Counted from the stretch's first letter, positions 1 to 9,200 are shown. The stretch is DNA of 34,460 bases from Candidatus Altarchaeota archaeon (GCA_030609775.1 JAUWTD010000008.1:1-34460), one strand, 5' to 3'. Notes: a model not told the origin generated them from the letters alone. Made by a program: numbers and translations.

Positions 1-290
1 AACCGCAACAACAGATTCCTCAAACTTTCTTATCGAGACTTTTAATTAAGGGAAAATCATCTTCTGCTAAGGATTCTGCGTGCAACTTATTTGTGTGTAT
101 GTGGTTCTCCCTGAAATACACATATAGTCAACGACTATACTGTGATGACCTATTCTCCATCATCACTCTCTTCTGAAATTTAAATGCAAAAAAACCGTAT
201 TGAAACAATACTGAAACAATAGATGATACCTTCAAAACCTGGAGTTTTTTTTATTATATGGCAGAAATCCCCTATAATTAATCAATCAAC
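1..290. other. Leading non-coding stretch with two short perfect hairpins
   Basis: I find no convincing gene here. A frame open from base 3 to 176 on the plus strand could be the tail of an upstream gene, but its translation is not protein-like. A short minus-strand frame that starts with GTG is equally weak. Two perfect hairpins are visible: TATAGTC-AAC-GACTATA at 123-139 and GTATTG-AAA-CAATAC at 197-211, the latter followed by a second TGAAACAAT. A run of eight T at about 245-252 could end a transcript entering from the left. The 40 bases before 291 are AT-rich and probably hold the promoter of the first gene. Confidence 0.4.
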
Positions 291-770
291 ATGAACCCAA
301 ACAAGCTCCTAATCTACCTATTTTTCCTATTCCCCGGGTTTGTATGGTGTATTCTAATCCTCCTGGCACCCTACCTTACAAACTCCGGCCACACCCTATC
401 TGCGGACTTACTGTACACCACTTTTTCATTGACGTGCCACCAACTCCCCGAACGCTCTTTTTCCCTATTTGGCTTCAAGTTCGCAGTCTGCGCCCGCTGC
501 ACAGGCATCTACTTCGGCGCATTACTAACAACACTTTTCTACCCATTCATCCTGGAGATAGATAACAAAAAAACACCGAACAAATACCTGTTATTACTCT
601 CACTTATACCAATAGGCTTAGACGGAGGAATACAGCTTATAACAAACTATGAAAGCAACAACATACTACGGCTTCTAACCGGCTTATTCTTTGGATGCGT
701 TATACCCCTCTATGTCCTCCCCACATATAATGAAATAGTATATGGCTTTTTAAACAGGAAAATAAAATAG
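291..770 (+). CDS. DUF2085 family membrane protein
   Basis: A 159-residue integral membrane protein with about four hydrophobic segments. The family signature is clear: a CHQ motif followed by RS (CHQLPERS, about residues 49-56), then CARCTGIYFG about 15 residues later. This Cys/His pattern defines DUF2085, whose function is unknown; the cysteines could bind metal. The ATG follows an AT-rich stretch, and I see no other start that fits the family better. The next gene begins only 4 bases downstream on the same strand, so the two are probably co-transcribed. Confidence 0.8.
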   Translation: MNPNKLLIYLFFLFPGFVWCILILLAPYLTNSGHTLSADLLYTTFSLTCHQLPERSFSLFGFKFAVCARCTGIYFGALLTTLFYPFILEIDNKKTPNKYLLLLSLIPIGLDGGIQLITNYESNNILRLLTGLFFGCVIPLYVLPTYNEIVYGFLNRKIK

Positions 771-774
771 ATAA

Positions 775-1230
775 ATGATGAGAACAGAAACCGAGACAGT
801 TAAAGGAGACAAACCCGATGCCAAAGCAGATAAGCCCACGGGCGATTCAGGTGCTGGAAAATCCGGAGACGATAAACTTATAGCTGCGTTTGCACATGCC
901 AGTGCTTTAGTGACTACTTTCACGGTTGTAGGAATAGTTATCCCCTTACTTATCTGGTTACTGCAAAAAGACAAATCCCGGTTCATTGAATTCCAGGCCA
1001 AACAAGCCCTATTCTACCAATCAATTGTTTTAATAATATCCTTTGTTTTAGGTATTGCCACCTTCATTATTTCCCTTATTACATTAGGTTTAGGGGCCGT
1101 TATCATGGTTCCCTTACTCCTATTATTCGGGTTGGCTGCCATAATATATGGTCTCTATGCGGCATATAAGACCTATGAAGGCGAAGATTTTAAGTATTAT
1201 TTGCTGGGCGACTGGCTGCAGAAACAATAA
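775..1230 (+). CDS. DUF4870 (Tic20-like) small membrane protein
   Basis: A 151-residue protein. About 35 hydrophilic residues rich in Lys, Asp and Gly lead into a DUF4870-type core: an AAFAHASAL helix, then a hydrophobic segment, then a charged FIEFQAKQALFYQ stretch and two further membrane spans. The IEFQAKQAL motif is typical of DUF4870 proteins, which share a fold class with Tic20; the function is unknown. Two ATG codons sit side by side (775 and 778) and either could be the start. It follows the DUF2085 gene closely and ends 7 bases before the end of the PheT-like gene, which converges on it. Confidence 0.75.
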   Translation: MMRTETETVKGDKPDAKADKPTGDSGAGKSGDDKLIAAFAHASALVTTFTVVGIVIPLLIWLLQKDKSRFIEFQAKQALFYQSIVLIISFVLGIATFIISLITLGLGAVIMVPLLLLFGLAAIIYGLYAAYKTYEGEDFKYYLLGDWLQKQ

Positions 1231-1237
1231 ACTCACT

Positions 1238-2038
1238 CTATTTTGAAACTGTTTTGATGTCAACCGAATAAATGCGTCCGCCCCTGTCTTCGAGTGCGTA
1301 GACGATGATGTTTAATGCCTGATTAACTGCTTTTTCGCTGTTTCCGGTGACCTCAATGAACAGGTCTAATGTATCCTCTGAAACCTTTGTTAATTCACCG
1401 TTTATTATGGGAGGAAACGAGAGGACCTTATCTTTTTTATCGAGTATTACCGGATACCTGCCAAAACCTTCAAGGATCCAAGCATACTCCCTTCCCTTCG
1501 GATGTTTTTTCAGTATCTCCCCTAGGTTCATCTCATCTGACATATCCAGGGGTATGAATGAAACCTCACCGGGTTTTGCTGTCGTGTACCTGAATGGAGG
1601 CATTACATTTTTTAGGTCATGGACCCCGATAGCAACTTTTTTTCTTTTCCTGCCGTGGGTAATATGTAGTTTCTCTTGCAGATCCATTAAAGACTTCAGA
1701 CTCATATCATCTAAGATAACTCCTCTAAGCACTGCTCCTACAACATACGGTCTAACCGATGAAACCGATGGATCAATGCTTAACTCAATTCCCGAATCCT
1801 CAAGCGTGGGTTCACACAAACCCGCATCTAAACTCAGTTTGCCTTTAAGTGCACGAGCGAACCCTTCAACAGAGAGAAGATCGGGTCTGTTTGGAAAGAC
1901 TTCAAGTGTTATTTTTTCATGATCTATGCTTTCAAGGTCCACGCCAAGCATGGGTATTGTATCCTTTAAGTCGTCTGGCGTGAATTCTTCCCCTAATAGC
2001 TTCACCATGTCCCTAAACTCAAATTCTACCGTCGGCAT
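1238..2038 (-). CDS. PheT-like protein holding only B1 and B3/B4 domains
   Basis: A 266-residue protein resembling the N-terminal half of archaeal phenylalanyl-tRNA synthetase beta subunit. The B1 region has the NRPDLLSVEGFARAL motif (about residues 50-64). The B3/B4 region, which in PheT binds tRNA and hydrolyses Tyr-tRNA(Phe), has LQEKLHITHGRKRKKVAIGVHD and PPIINGEL motifs. Archaeal PheT is about 550 residues and continues into B5 and the catalytic-like B6-B8 domains. This one stops with TAG directly after the conserved ALEDRGGRIYSV segment, a clean domain boundary. I see no B5 remnant downstream, where the DUF4870 gene lies on the other strand. It is either one half of a split PheT or a free-standing editing protein. 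The shared 36-bp gap with trkH leaves little room for a leader. Confidence 0.8.
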   Translation of the reverse strand: MPTVEFEFRDMVKLLGEEFTPDDLKDTIPMLGVDLESIDHEKITLEVFPNRPDLLSVEGFARALKGKLSLDAGLCEPTLEDSGIELSIDPSVSSVRPYVVGAVLRGVILDDMSLKSLMDLQEKLHITHGRKRKKVAIGVHDLKNVMPPFRYTTAKPGEVSFIPLDMSDEMNLGEILKKHPKGREYAWILEGFGRYPVILDKKDKVLSFPPIINGELTKVSEDTLDLFIEVTGNSEKAVNQALNIIVYALEDRGGRIYSVDIKTVSK

Positions 2039-2074
2039 TGTAATTTAATAGTGTTTTAACTATAATTAATTCAA

Positions 2075-3565
2075 ATGCTAGCCTTACACAAATCCGATCT
2101 GAAGATCGCTGCAAACGACCTCAGTGAAATATGCCGGATAGCGTCTTTTATCATGTTGGTGCCGCTCATCGTAACGTTCATGTATCTGGGTAACCTTGAA
2201 CCTCTCCAAATTCTGGAAAAGATCTGGGCATTTGTAGCGCCCTCCCTCCTTTTCTATCTATTATATATTGGTCTAGCAGGGATTAAATCAGATGCCCGGC
2301 CGAGGACGAAACATACGATGATAACTGTGTCTCTTGCCTGGCTTATCATCGCGTTGGTGGGTTTTTTACCTTATCTTTTGAATGGGACATTAAGTCCCCT
2401 TGACTCATTTTTTGAGTCCATGTCTGGTTGGACGACAACCGGCATGACCTTGATTAAGGTACCTGAAAATGTTGACCGGGATGTTCTCTTCTATAGGGCA
2501 CTTACCCAGTGGGTTGGCGGGGTAGGGATCATAGTTCTTGCATTGGTTGTCTTCCTGCGAAAGGGCACCTTTGCCATGGACTATTATGCCTCCGAGGTGG
2601 GAGAACAGAAGATTAAACCTAGGCTGAAGGACACTATCCATGAGACATGGAAGATTTACATAGTGTACACCATAGCGTGCATAATCCTGCTATATATTGT
2701 GGGAATGGATATATTTGATGCGGTTGCACACGCATTCTCTGCAATGTCTACTGGAGGATTTTCAAGCCACACAGACAACATAGGTTATTATAACTCCCAC
2801 CCCAACGGTTTCATGATACAGGTTATCCTGCTTGTGTTCATGATAATAGGTGCAATAAGCTTTCTTGTGCACTTCAAGCTTTTTGAGGGAGAATACAAGC
2901 GTGTACTGCAGAATATTGAATTAAATTATATGTTCCGGATTCTATCCATCGCCACATTGATTACGTTTCTTTCCCTTTACTTCATAAACCCGGGAAACAC
3001 GGCGAATAAGGTTATGGACAGCATATTCCACACGATCGCTGCGATGACGTGCACGGGGTTTAGCATAACTGATCTGAGCACTTGGCCTGATCTTCCTCAG
3101 ACAATTCTGATGGTCCTCATGTACATTGGCGGCCTATATGGCTCGACTGCGGGAGGCATAAAAATCTTGAGACTGATACTCATAGTCCAAGTGATACTCA
3201 TCAGCATGAAAAAGCTCATGCTCCCTAAAACAGCCGTTCTCAGAATGAAAATCAGGGGCAAACAGATCAAAGGCAACGAGATCCTTTATGTATTCGGTTT
3301 AACCTCACTATATCTTATTGTTGCTTTCCTAGGCGCATCTGTACTCATGACGTCCGGGTACACTGGAACACAATCCATGTTCCTCAGCCTTTCGGCGATG
3401 GGCAACGTCGGACTCACGGATGTAAGCGGCGACCTATGGTTTGGAATGCATACAATAGATAAAATAACCTTGACATCTCTTATGTGGATAGGGCGACTTG
3501 AGGTATTTCCCGTGCTCGTGTTATTTTACTCAATAATTTATAAAGGGAAATCGCGTAAGAAGTAA
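2075..3565 (+). CDS. trkH: TrkH/KtrB-family potassium uptake membrane subunit
   Basis: A 496-residue membrane protein. The four TrkH pore loops are visible in order: SGWTTTGMT (about 118-126), AMSTGGFS, AMTCTGFS and AMGNVGLT. Each contributes a selectivity-filter glycine in the known K+ translocating subunits. Length and the roughly ten hydrophobic segments fit the family. No TrkA/KtrA-type RCK subunit is encoded beside it; in the usual system that subunit gates the channel, so it must lie elsewhere if present. A cation/proton antiporter begins 2 bases after the stop codon, which suggests one transcript for potassium and pH homeostasis. Confidence 0.92.
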   Translation: MLALHKSDLKIAANDLSEICRIASFIMLVPLIVTFMYLGNLEPLQILEKIWAFVAPSLLFYLLYIGLAGIKSDARPRTKHTMITVSLAWLIIALVGFLPYLLNGTLSPLDSFFESMSGWTTTGMTLIKVPENVDRDVLFYRALTQWVGGVGIIVLALVVFLRKGTFAMDYYASEVGEQKIKPRLKDTIHETWKIYIVYTIACIILLYIVGMDIFDAVAHAFSAMSTGGFSSHTDNIGYYNSHPNGFMIQVILLVFMIIGAISFLVHFKLFEGEYKRVLQNIELNYMFRILSIATLITFLSLYFINPGNTANKVMDSIFHTIAAMTCTGFSITDLSTWPDLPQTILMVLMYIGGLYGSTAGGIKILRLILIVQVILISMKKLMLPKTAVLRMKIRGKQIKGNEILYVFGLTSLYLIVAFLGASVLMTSGYTGTQSMFLSLSAMGNVGLTDVSGDLWFGMHTIDKITLTSLMWIGRLEVFPVLVLFYSIIYKGKSRKK

Positions 3566-3567
3566 CT

Positions 3568-4863
3568 ATGGAGGGATTTCTTATACTATTTACCCTGTGC
3601 CTGTTTGTGTCCTTTCTGATGTCTGAGATATTCTACAGCCTAAAATATCCTCGTGTAGTGGGTCTCATTCTTGCAGGCATAATACTTGGGTTTTTCACAG
3701 ATTTTATTTTTATAGAAGGTGATTTTATTTATGCCCTCCAGGTGAATGATCCTGCAGCATTAGCCATTAAAGGATTGGGGGATATAGGGATCATCTTCTT
3801 ACTTATCTTGGTTGGATTAGAGATAAACCTCAAAAAATTAAGGAAGGTTTCTATTGATGCATTCGCTATAGGGCTTTTTGCAGCGATAATTCCCTTTATC
3901 CTTGGTGTGCTTCTGATGAAACTATTTTTTGAGTCATCGAACATAGTAGCGCTAATAGTTGGGGCATGTTTGTCTATAACAGCCGAGGGAACAAAGAGCA
4001 TGATATTAATGGAGGAGAAGAAACTTAACAGCAAGCTTGGTGAGATAATGATCGGGGCAGGGGCAATAGATGATGTATGGGGTGTACTCTTCCTAAGCTG
4101 TGCCCTGATCCTAACGCCGGGAATTGATCCTTCCCCTCTTGCATTTTTCCTGGTTCAAAACATTTCTCCACTCCACGATCTAAGTCAGTTTATGGGGGAT
4201 ATAGTTCAACTGCTGCTGCTGCCTATAGAATTCATTATCTTCGTTTTGTTTTCATATATCCTATTTAAGGTCATCCCCAAGGTGATGGAATATGTTCAAA
4301 GAGATAAGTCCGAGGTTACTGATTTTATGACAATGATAATCTTGGGTCTTTCTATAGCAATTGTATCAGAGTTACTGGGCATTGGAACCATCATAGGCGC
4401 ATTAGTTGCCGGGGTAATCCTGCAATTATCAATAAAGGATGCAGAGAAAGAACACAAGATGATAGAAAACCTCAGAATAGCAAGCTTGGGTTTGATTGTG
4501 CCATTTTTCTTTCTTAGTGTTGGCTTATACTTTGATATACACTCCCTGTTTAACAATCAGCTGCTTCTATTATCTCTTTTAGGTACTGCAATACTTGGAA
4601 AAGTTGCAGGCAGCCTACTTGCGAAACCATTTACTGATCTAAGTTTCAGGCAGCTGTATCTGATTGGATGGGGAATGAATTCACGAGGAGCAATAGAACT
4701 TGTTATCGCATCTGTGGCGTTGCCTCTGCTGGTTAAAGAATGCGGCACTCGCTGCGCAAGCGATATTTTTTCAGCTATTGTTGCGATGGCAATATTAACT
4801 ACACTAATCTTCCCTATGTTCCTGAGACATGAGATAAAGAAACATCCTAAGATAATGGATTAA
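3568..4863 (+). CDS. CPA2-family cation/proton antiporter (KefB/NapA-like)
   Basis: A 431-residue protein with about twelve hydrophobic segments, typical of the CPA2 monovalent cation:proton antiporter family. The ion-binding motif GAGAIDDVWG lies at about residues 163-172, with the paired aspartates D168 and D169 expected of electrogenic-type CPA2 members. The N-terminal LKYPRVVGLILAGIILG motif is also typical. It ends after the membrane domain and has no C-terminal RCK (TrkA-N) domain, unlike KefB and KefC. It starts 2 bases after trkH and is surely co-expressed. Substrate (Na+ or K+) cannot be read from the sequence. Confidence 0.88.
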   Translation: MEGFLILFTLCLFVSFLMSEIFYSLKYPRVVGLILAGIILGFFTDFIFIEGDFIYALQVNDPAALAIKGLGDIGIIFLLILVGLEINLKKLRKVSIDAFAIGLFAAIIPFILGVLLMKLFFESSNIVALIVGACLSITAEGTKSMILMEEKKLNSKLGEIMIGAGAIDDVWGVLFLSCALILTPGIDPSPLAFFLVQNISPLHDLSQFMGDIVQLLLLPIEFIIFVLFSYILFKVIPKVMEYVQRDKSEVTDFMTMIILGLSIAIVSELLGIGTIIGALVAGVILQLSIKDAEKEHKMIENLRIASLGLIVPFFFLSVGLYFDIHSLFNNQLLLLSLLGTAILGKVAGSLLAKPFTDLSFRQLYLIGWGMNSRGAIELVIASVALPLLVKECGTRCASDIFSAIVAMAILTTLIFPMFLRHEIKKHPKIMD

Positions 4864-4888
4864 AAATAGATGAGAACCCACTGAAGGG

Positions 4889-5329
4889 CTATTTTTCTAA
4901 AAGCTTTGCACCCAGCACCCCTCCAACCGCGCCAAAGACGACGCCCACAGCAAGGGCGATAGAGAAAAATACAAACCCTACGAATCCAATGACAATGAAA
5001 AGAGGGCCTGCAATATTCTCTAATCCCTCAGGCATTGCAAGATTCACAACTACACCAAAAGCTATAAAAATAGCAGCAATAAAGATTACATTTACTATAG
5101 TATAATATACTCCGCTCAATGCGCCCACGATTGCACCGTCTTTTAATTCTATCTTGCCTACACTCCTTTTTAGGAGATATGTTGCGAGAACGCCTCCACC
5201 CATCAGCCACAAGCAGCATGCGAAACTACATATATGGACGACAGGTATCATACGAATAATCGCAGCAAAAAAAGCCGCAACAAAACCTGCAATAAACGCA
5301 GGCGCAACCATTTTATTGACTTTTACCAT
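4889..5329 (-). CDS. Small glycine-rich membrane protein, paralogue of the next gene
   Basis: A 146-residue protein with four hydrophobic segments, closely similar to the C-terminal part of the neighbouring 5427-6125 product. The two share a CxxACCLWLMGGGVLAxYLLKR block, an ELKDGAIVGALSGV block and a GGVLGAKLLE C-terminus. The glycine spacing suggests tightly packed helices. It loosely recalls DUF5518-type archaeal membrane proteins, but I cannot assign a family. A strong AAGGTGA ribosome binding site sits a few bases before the ATG, and a TTTAAATATATA promoter element lies about 40 bases upstream. Confidence 0.7.
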   Translation of the reverse strand: MVKVNKMVAPAFIAGFVAAFFAAIIRMIPVVHICSFACCLWLMGGGVLATYLLKRSVGKIELKDGAIVGALSGVYYTIVNVIFIAAIFIAFGVVVNLAMPEGLENIAGPLFIVIGFVGFVFFSIALAVGVVFGAVGGVLGAKLLEK

Positions 5330-5364
5330 AGATTCACCTTATCACAAAAAAGATGTAAGGGGGT

Positions 5365-5378
5365 ATATATTTAAATAA
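5365..5378 (-). promoter_or_regulatory. TATA-type promoter of the 4889-5329 gene
   Basis: Read on the minus strand, TTTAAATATATAC lies about 37-48 bases before the ATG at 5329 and is followed by a GGTGA ribosome binding site. Spacing fits an archaeal TATA box with a short leader. It lies just beyond the terminator of the upstream paralogue, so the two genes are probably separate transcripts. Confidence 0.5.
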
Positions 5379-5389
5379 GCGATGTTTGA

Positions 5390-5423
5390 TTAATAAAAAA
5401 AGAAAAAAGAAGGCAAAATGCCT
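5390..5423 (-). terminator. Hairpin plus T-run terminator after the 5427-6125 gene
   Basis: On the minus strand, right after the stop codon, AGGCA-TTT-TGCCT forms a perfect 5-bp stem. It is followed by TCTTTTTTCTTTTTTTA. The stem plus long T-run resembles an intrinsic terminator; T-runs alone are enough for many archaeal terminators. Confidence 0.6.
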
Positions 5424-5426
5424 CAC

Positions 5427-6125
5427 TTATTCTTCTAGAAGCTTTGCGCCCAGCACACCTCCTATTATGCTGAAGATTACTCCTACAACAAGGGCGAGTA
5501 TAAAGTAGATAACTACTACACCGATCCCAATAGCGGCTGTAGGTCCAACCACATCCCCTCCAAAAACATCATATATTAAAGGCATAACCATACCTAATCC
5601 CAGCAGCAGCATGATTACTAAAAGGATTGTATCTACTATAGCAAAGACGACGCCGCTTAATGCACCTACGATTGCACCGTCTTTTAATTCTATTTTACCT
5701 ACATCCCTTTTTAGAAGATATGCTGCGAGAACGCCTCCACCCATCAGCCACAGACAACATGCTAAATCACAGAAAGCAATAACGGGTATTATTATAGCTA
5801 ATAAAACAATAACTGACGTAAAAACAGAAACTATAACACCTGAAACAACTGCTGGAACAAGCATCTTTTTAAGGGTCGCTCCTCCGCCACTTCCTTTAAT
5901 CTCGACCACCTTGTTATCTGCTTTAATCTCGGCTGCAGTGTCGTCTGCTTTAATTCCGGTCACCTCTTCACCTGCTTTAATCTCGGCTACGGTTTTGTCT
6001 GCTTTAATTCCGGTCACCTCTTCACCTGCTTTAATCTCGGCTGCAGTGTCGTCTGCTTTAATTCCGGTCACCTCTTCACCTACATCAATATCCCACCCCC
6101 AATCGTTTGCTTTAACATCTACCAT
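5427..6125 (-). CDS. Glycine-rich membrane protein with N-terminal nonapeptide repeats
   Basis: A 232-residue protein in two parts. Residues 5-76 are eight tandem nonamers of the form K-A-[DG]-[DE]-x-x-[AT]-[EG]-I, with variants KADDTAAEI and KAGEEVTGI alternating. The part is acidic and free of Cys. After a GSGGG hinge, residues 83-232 form a four-segment membrane domain paralogous to the 4889-5329 protein, with the same ACCLWLMGGGVLA and LKDGAIVGALSGV blocks. No signal peptide precedes the repeats, so they probably face the cytoplasm. A strong AGGTGAGGAG ribosome binding site lies just before the ATG. Function unknown. Confidence 0.75.
   Translation of the reverse strand: MVDVKANDWGWDIDVGEEVTGIKADDTAAEIKAGEEVTGIKADKTVAEIKAGEEVTGIKADDTAAEIKADNKVVEIKGSGGGATLKKMLVPAVVSGVIVSVFTSVIVLLAIIIPVIAFCDLACCLWLMGGGVLAAYLLKRDVGKIELKDGAIVGALSGVVFAIVDTILLVIMLLLGLGMVMPLIYDVFGGDVVGPTAAIGIGVVVIYFILALVVGVIFSIIGGVLGAKLLEE
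5919..6080. repeat. Three tandem 54-bp repeats inside the membrane-protein gene
   Basis: Three consecutive 54-bp units encode GEEVTGIKADDTAAEIKA-type 18-mers. Copies 1 and 3 are nearly identical in DNA; the middle one differs at a few bases (KADKTVAEI). Each unit is itself two diverged 27-bp halves. The array stays in frame, which points to recent expansion under coding constraint. Confidence 0.9.
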
Positions 6126-6225
6126 CTCCTCACCTCGTTATAACCAATACTCTCAATATAACCTACTTTTATATATTTTTCCGATATCTATAAAAAGGCA
6201 TATGCTGAAATAGGTTAACACATAA
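6126..6225. promoter_or_regulatory. Divergent promoter region flanked by TAACCTA/TAGGTTA
   Basis: The 100-bp gap between two divergent genes holds a TATATAAAA element reading left (about 6166-6176) and a CTATAAAA element reading right (about 6188-6195), 30-40 bases before the AAA gene ATG. A 7-bp inverted repeat, TAACCTA at 6159-6165 and TAGGTTA at 6211-6217, brackets the rightward promoter and could be an operator. Confidence 0.45.
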
Positions 6226-9200
6226 ATGAAAATCCAAAGAGCAGAGACAAAATCTTTTGCGATATCAGAGCGCGCGGAAAGAAAATGGAAGAAAAAACTC
6301 AGAAGAGGGTTCATAAAACGATTCATTAACCGGCTGATTTTCAAGGAAGAAACCAAGTTTGTGAGCTCCTACCGCTTGCTTGCAAAGTTTAAGGTTTCCC
6401 GGATAGAGGAGATACATAAAGGTATGGTGGGAGAGCAGACCGTTTACGAGACAAAAGAAAACTACTTCTACGTCGACTTATCTAACCTGGATTTTTATAT
6501 GATACACGGCCACTCTATAGAAAAGACAGATGTCTTACAGAAGATAGTCAACCTACCTGATGCATCAGTCCGGCTACTTGGAGAACTCCTGAAAAAGAGC
6601 TACGTATACACCGAGAAATTAGACCGAAACAGTCTTCTTGACCTAGCGCATCTCGGCTACACAGAGATGTACAAATCCACGACGCTTAACCTATTTAAGG
6701 GACTCTGGGATGAATTAAACCCTGAAGAAATGCACAAGACCGTTGTAAAAGAAAGAATCAAGACCACAGTCCACCTCCCCCGATTCGACGACAAGTGCTA
6801 TGATCTATCATTATCCCTAATAGAGACTGACGTAATAGATGATACATATTCAAAAGACAACATAAAGCATTCAATAGATGCTCTGTCTCACCTACTTACT
6901 ACTCTATTTGATGCAAAGATTATTTTAAAGGGCATAGTCTTTATGCCTTATTTGACTGCTGTTTATGAGCGGGTGGGCCAACACAAGATCAAATCACCTG
7001 AAAGACATTTTCCTGTTTGCTTTATCCACGATTTCCGGGTGAAACAAAAAGAAGGAGTAAAACTAAAACCCATATCATTAAGTACGTCAATATCTGTTGC
7101 CGGATCAGTCCCAATCCAGGAATCTGCGATAGATTTTTCTGATATAGGTGGATTAGAGGAGGTAAAAAAAGAGATCAGGGAAACCATTCTAAGCCCTATG
7201 GTAAACCCTGAATTTGCCAAACAAATAGGGAAAAAATGCGGTGGAGCAATATTATTATATGGTCCGCCGGGGTGCGGAAAAACCCATATAGCAAAAGCAA
7301 CCATCGGAGAAATAGGGCTACCCTTTTTCAATGTCAACATCAGTGAAATTGTGAACAAAGGCGTGCAATCAGAGGCTGGAAGCCTCCACAAGATTTTTGA
7401 GGAGGCCAGAAGGAATGCGCCTTCCATACTATTTTTTGATGAATTGGATGCGATAGGTGGATGCAGAGGAGGCACAATGGACTACACTGAGAAGATGGAG
7501 GTCGACCAATTCCTAATGGAGATGGACGGCGTTGAAAGCCTAGGCAGAGAAGTGCTTATCATTGCAGCTACGAACACTCCCTGGAACATAGATCCTGCGC
7601 TCAGGAGGTCTGAGAGATTCACAAAACAGATATTTGTTCCGCCACCTGACCTTGATGCAAGAGAAAAAATATTTAGGATACACCTAAGAGACAAACCATT
7701 GGAAAAAGACGTGGATCTGGCAAAACTTGCAAAGTTAACCAAAGGATACTCCTCATCAGACATAAAAGCAATATGTGACCGTGCAGTGGATATACTCTGG
7801 GGTGAGGCGATGAAAGGAGACGCCGAAAGGAAGATCCAGATGACTGATTTCGAACAGGCTATAAAAAAACAGAAACCCTCTCTTATTCCTTGGTTTAAAT
7901 TGGCTCATAAAGAACTCAGGTCAAGTGGCGAAGAGAAATTATTTGGCGAATTCTCAAAATACATACTCAAATACGGGGGAGGGGTCGATCAGGTTGAAAA
8001 ACCCGGGCTGAACTTCTCTGATGTGGGGGGCATGGAGCAGGTTAAGGAAGAAATAAAAAAACTTATCATATACCCTTTAACTAATCCAGAACTTTCAAAA
8101 GAATTCAAAAAAGAGGTCGGCGGATCTCTTCTCCTATATGGGCCACCTGGCTGCGGCAAAACCTATATAGCGAGGGCGACAGCAGGTGAATGTGATGTGG
8201 CGTTTTTTAATATCCGGCTCACTGACATACTCTCTGATAAAACCGGCGAATCAGAGAAAAACATCCAAGAGATCTTCGAGCGGGCAAACCGGAACACGCC
8301 AGCCATTTTATTCTTTGACGAGATTGATGCAATAGCCGGCAGAAGAGATAAGGATAATACCGAATTAGGGAAACGCCTCATTGATGCGTTCCTGACGGAG
8401 ATGGACGGATTCAAGAAGACTAAGGGGTTGGTTATCATCGCAGCTACGAACACTCCATGGAACATAGATCCTGCGCTCAGGAGGGCTGGGAGATTCACAA
8501 AACAGATATTTGTTCCGCCACCCGACCTTGATGCAAGAGAACAGATATTTAAGATACACATAAGAGATAAACCCATATCGCCTGGTGTTAACTTCAATAA
8601 ACTTACTAGTTTAACCTACGGATACGCTTCATCAGACATAAAAGCAATATGTGATTTAGCAGTTGAGCTACCCTGGGAGGAGGCTTTAAAGGGCGGTAAG
8701 GATAGAAAGGTTGAGCTGCGCGACTTCATTACGGTCATCCAATCATATAAGACCTCTCTTTCCTCCTGGTACTGTTCTGCAGAGAAACAGATTACAGAGA
8801 GCGGTGAAGGAGACCTATACGCCGAACTCATGAACAATATGAAAGAATTTAAGGAAAACGTCTTAATGTCATCTGAAGATGGATTCAGAGAAATAATGGA
8901 AGAAGAGAAAACAAGACTAGGTATGCGCTCAAAAAGTGAACGCGCCGATATAGAGAAACTTATCCTATCCAAAGATGAGATAGAAGAAAAGATCAAAGTG
9001 GTGCGGTCAAGATACTATAACCGACAATTAGACGAAGACATGTTCAGAGAAATACTCGTCGGATACGAAAAACAACTTGTAGAAACTGACGTGAAACTGG
9101 AGATACTCCGAGACCGAGGCGTCAACGCAGAGAGGGATAAAATAAGCCCCGAAACCCAAGAGAGACTGGAAGGCGGTCAAATATACCTAATAAAGGAAAA

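Noticed and set aside
197-220. ATTGAAAC-type motif like the end of a CRISPR repeat
   Set aside because: Only a short hairpin and one partial copy exist; there are no regularly spaced repeats or cas genes.
1347-1922. 191-residue plus-strand ORF opposite the PheT-like gene
   Set aside because: The minus strand gives a clear PheT N-terminal match, so this is a shadow frame.
5611-6213. 200-residue plus-strand ORF over the repeat protein gene
   Set aside because: Its repeats mirror the minus-strand repeats; the minus frame has a ribosome binding site, promoter, terminator and a paralogue.
6963-7475. 170-residue minus-strand ORF inside the AAA gene
   Set aside because: It mirrors the conserved AAA+ Walker region; the plus-strand protein has all catalytic motifs.
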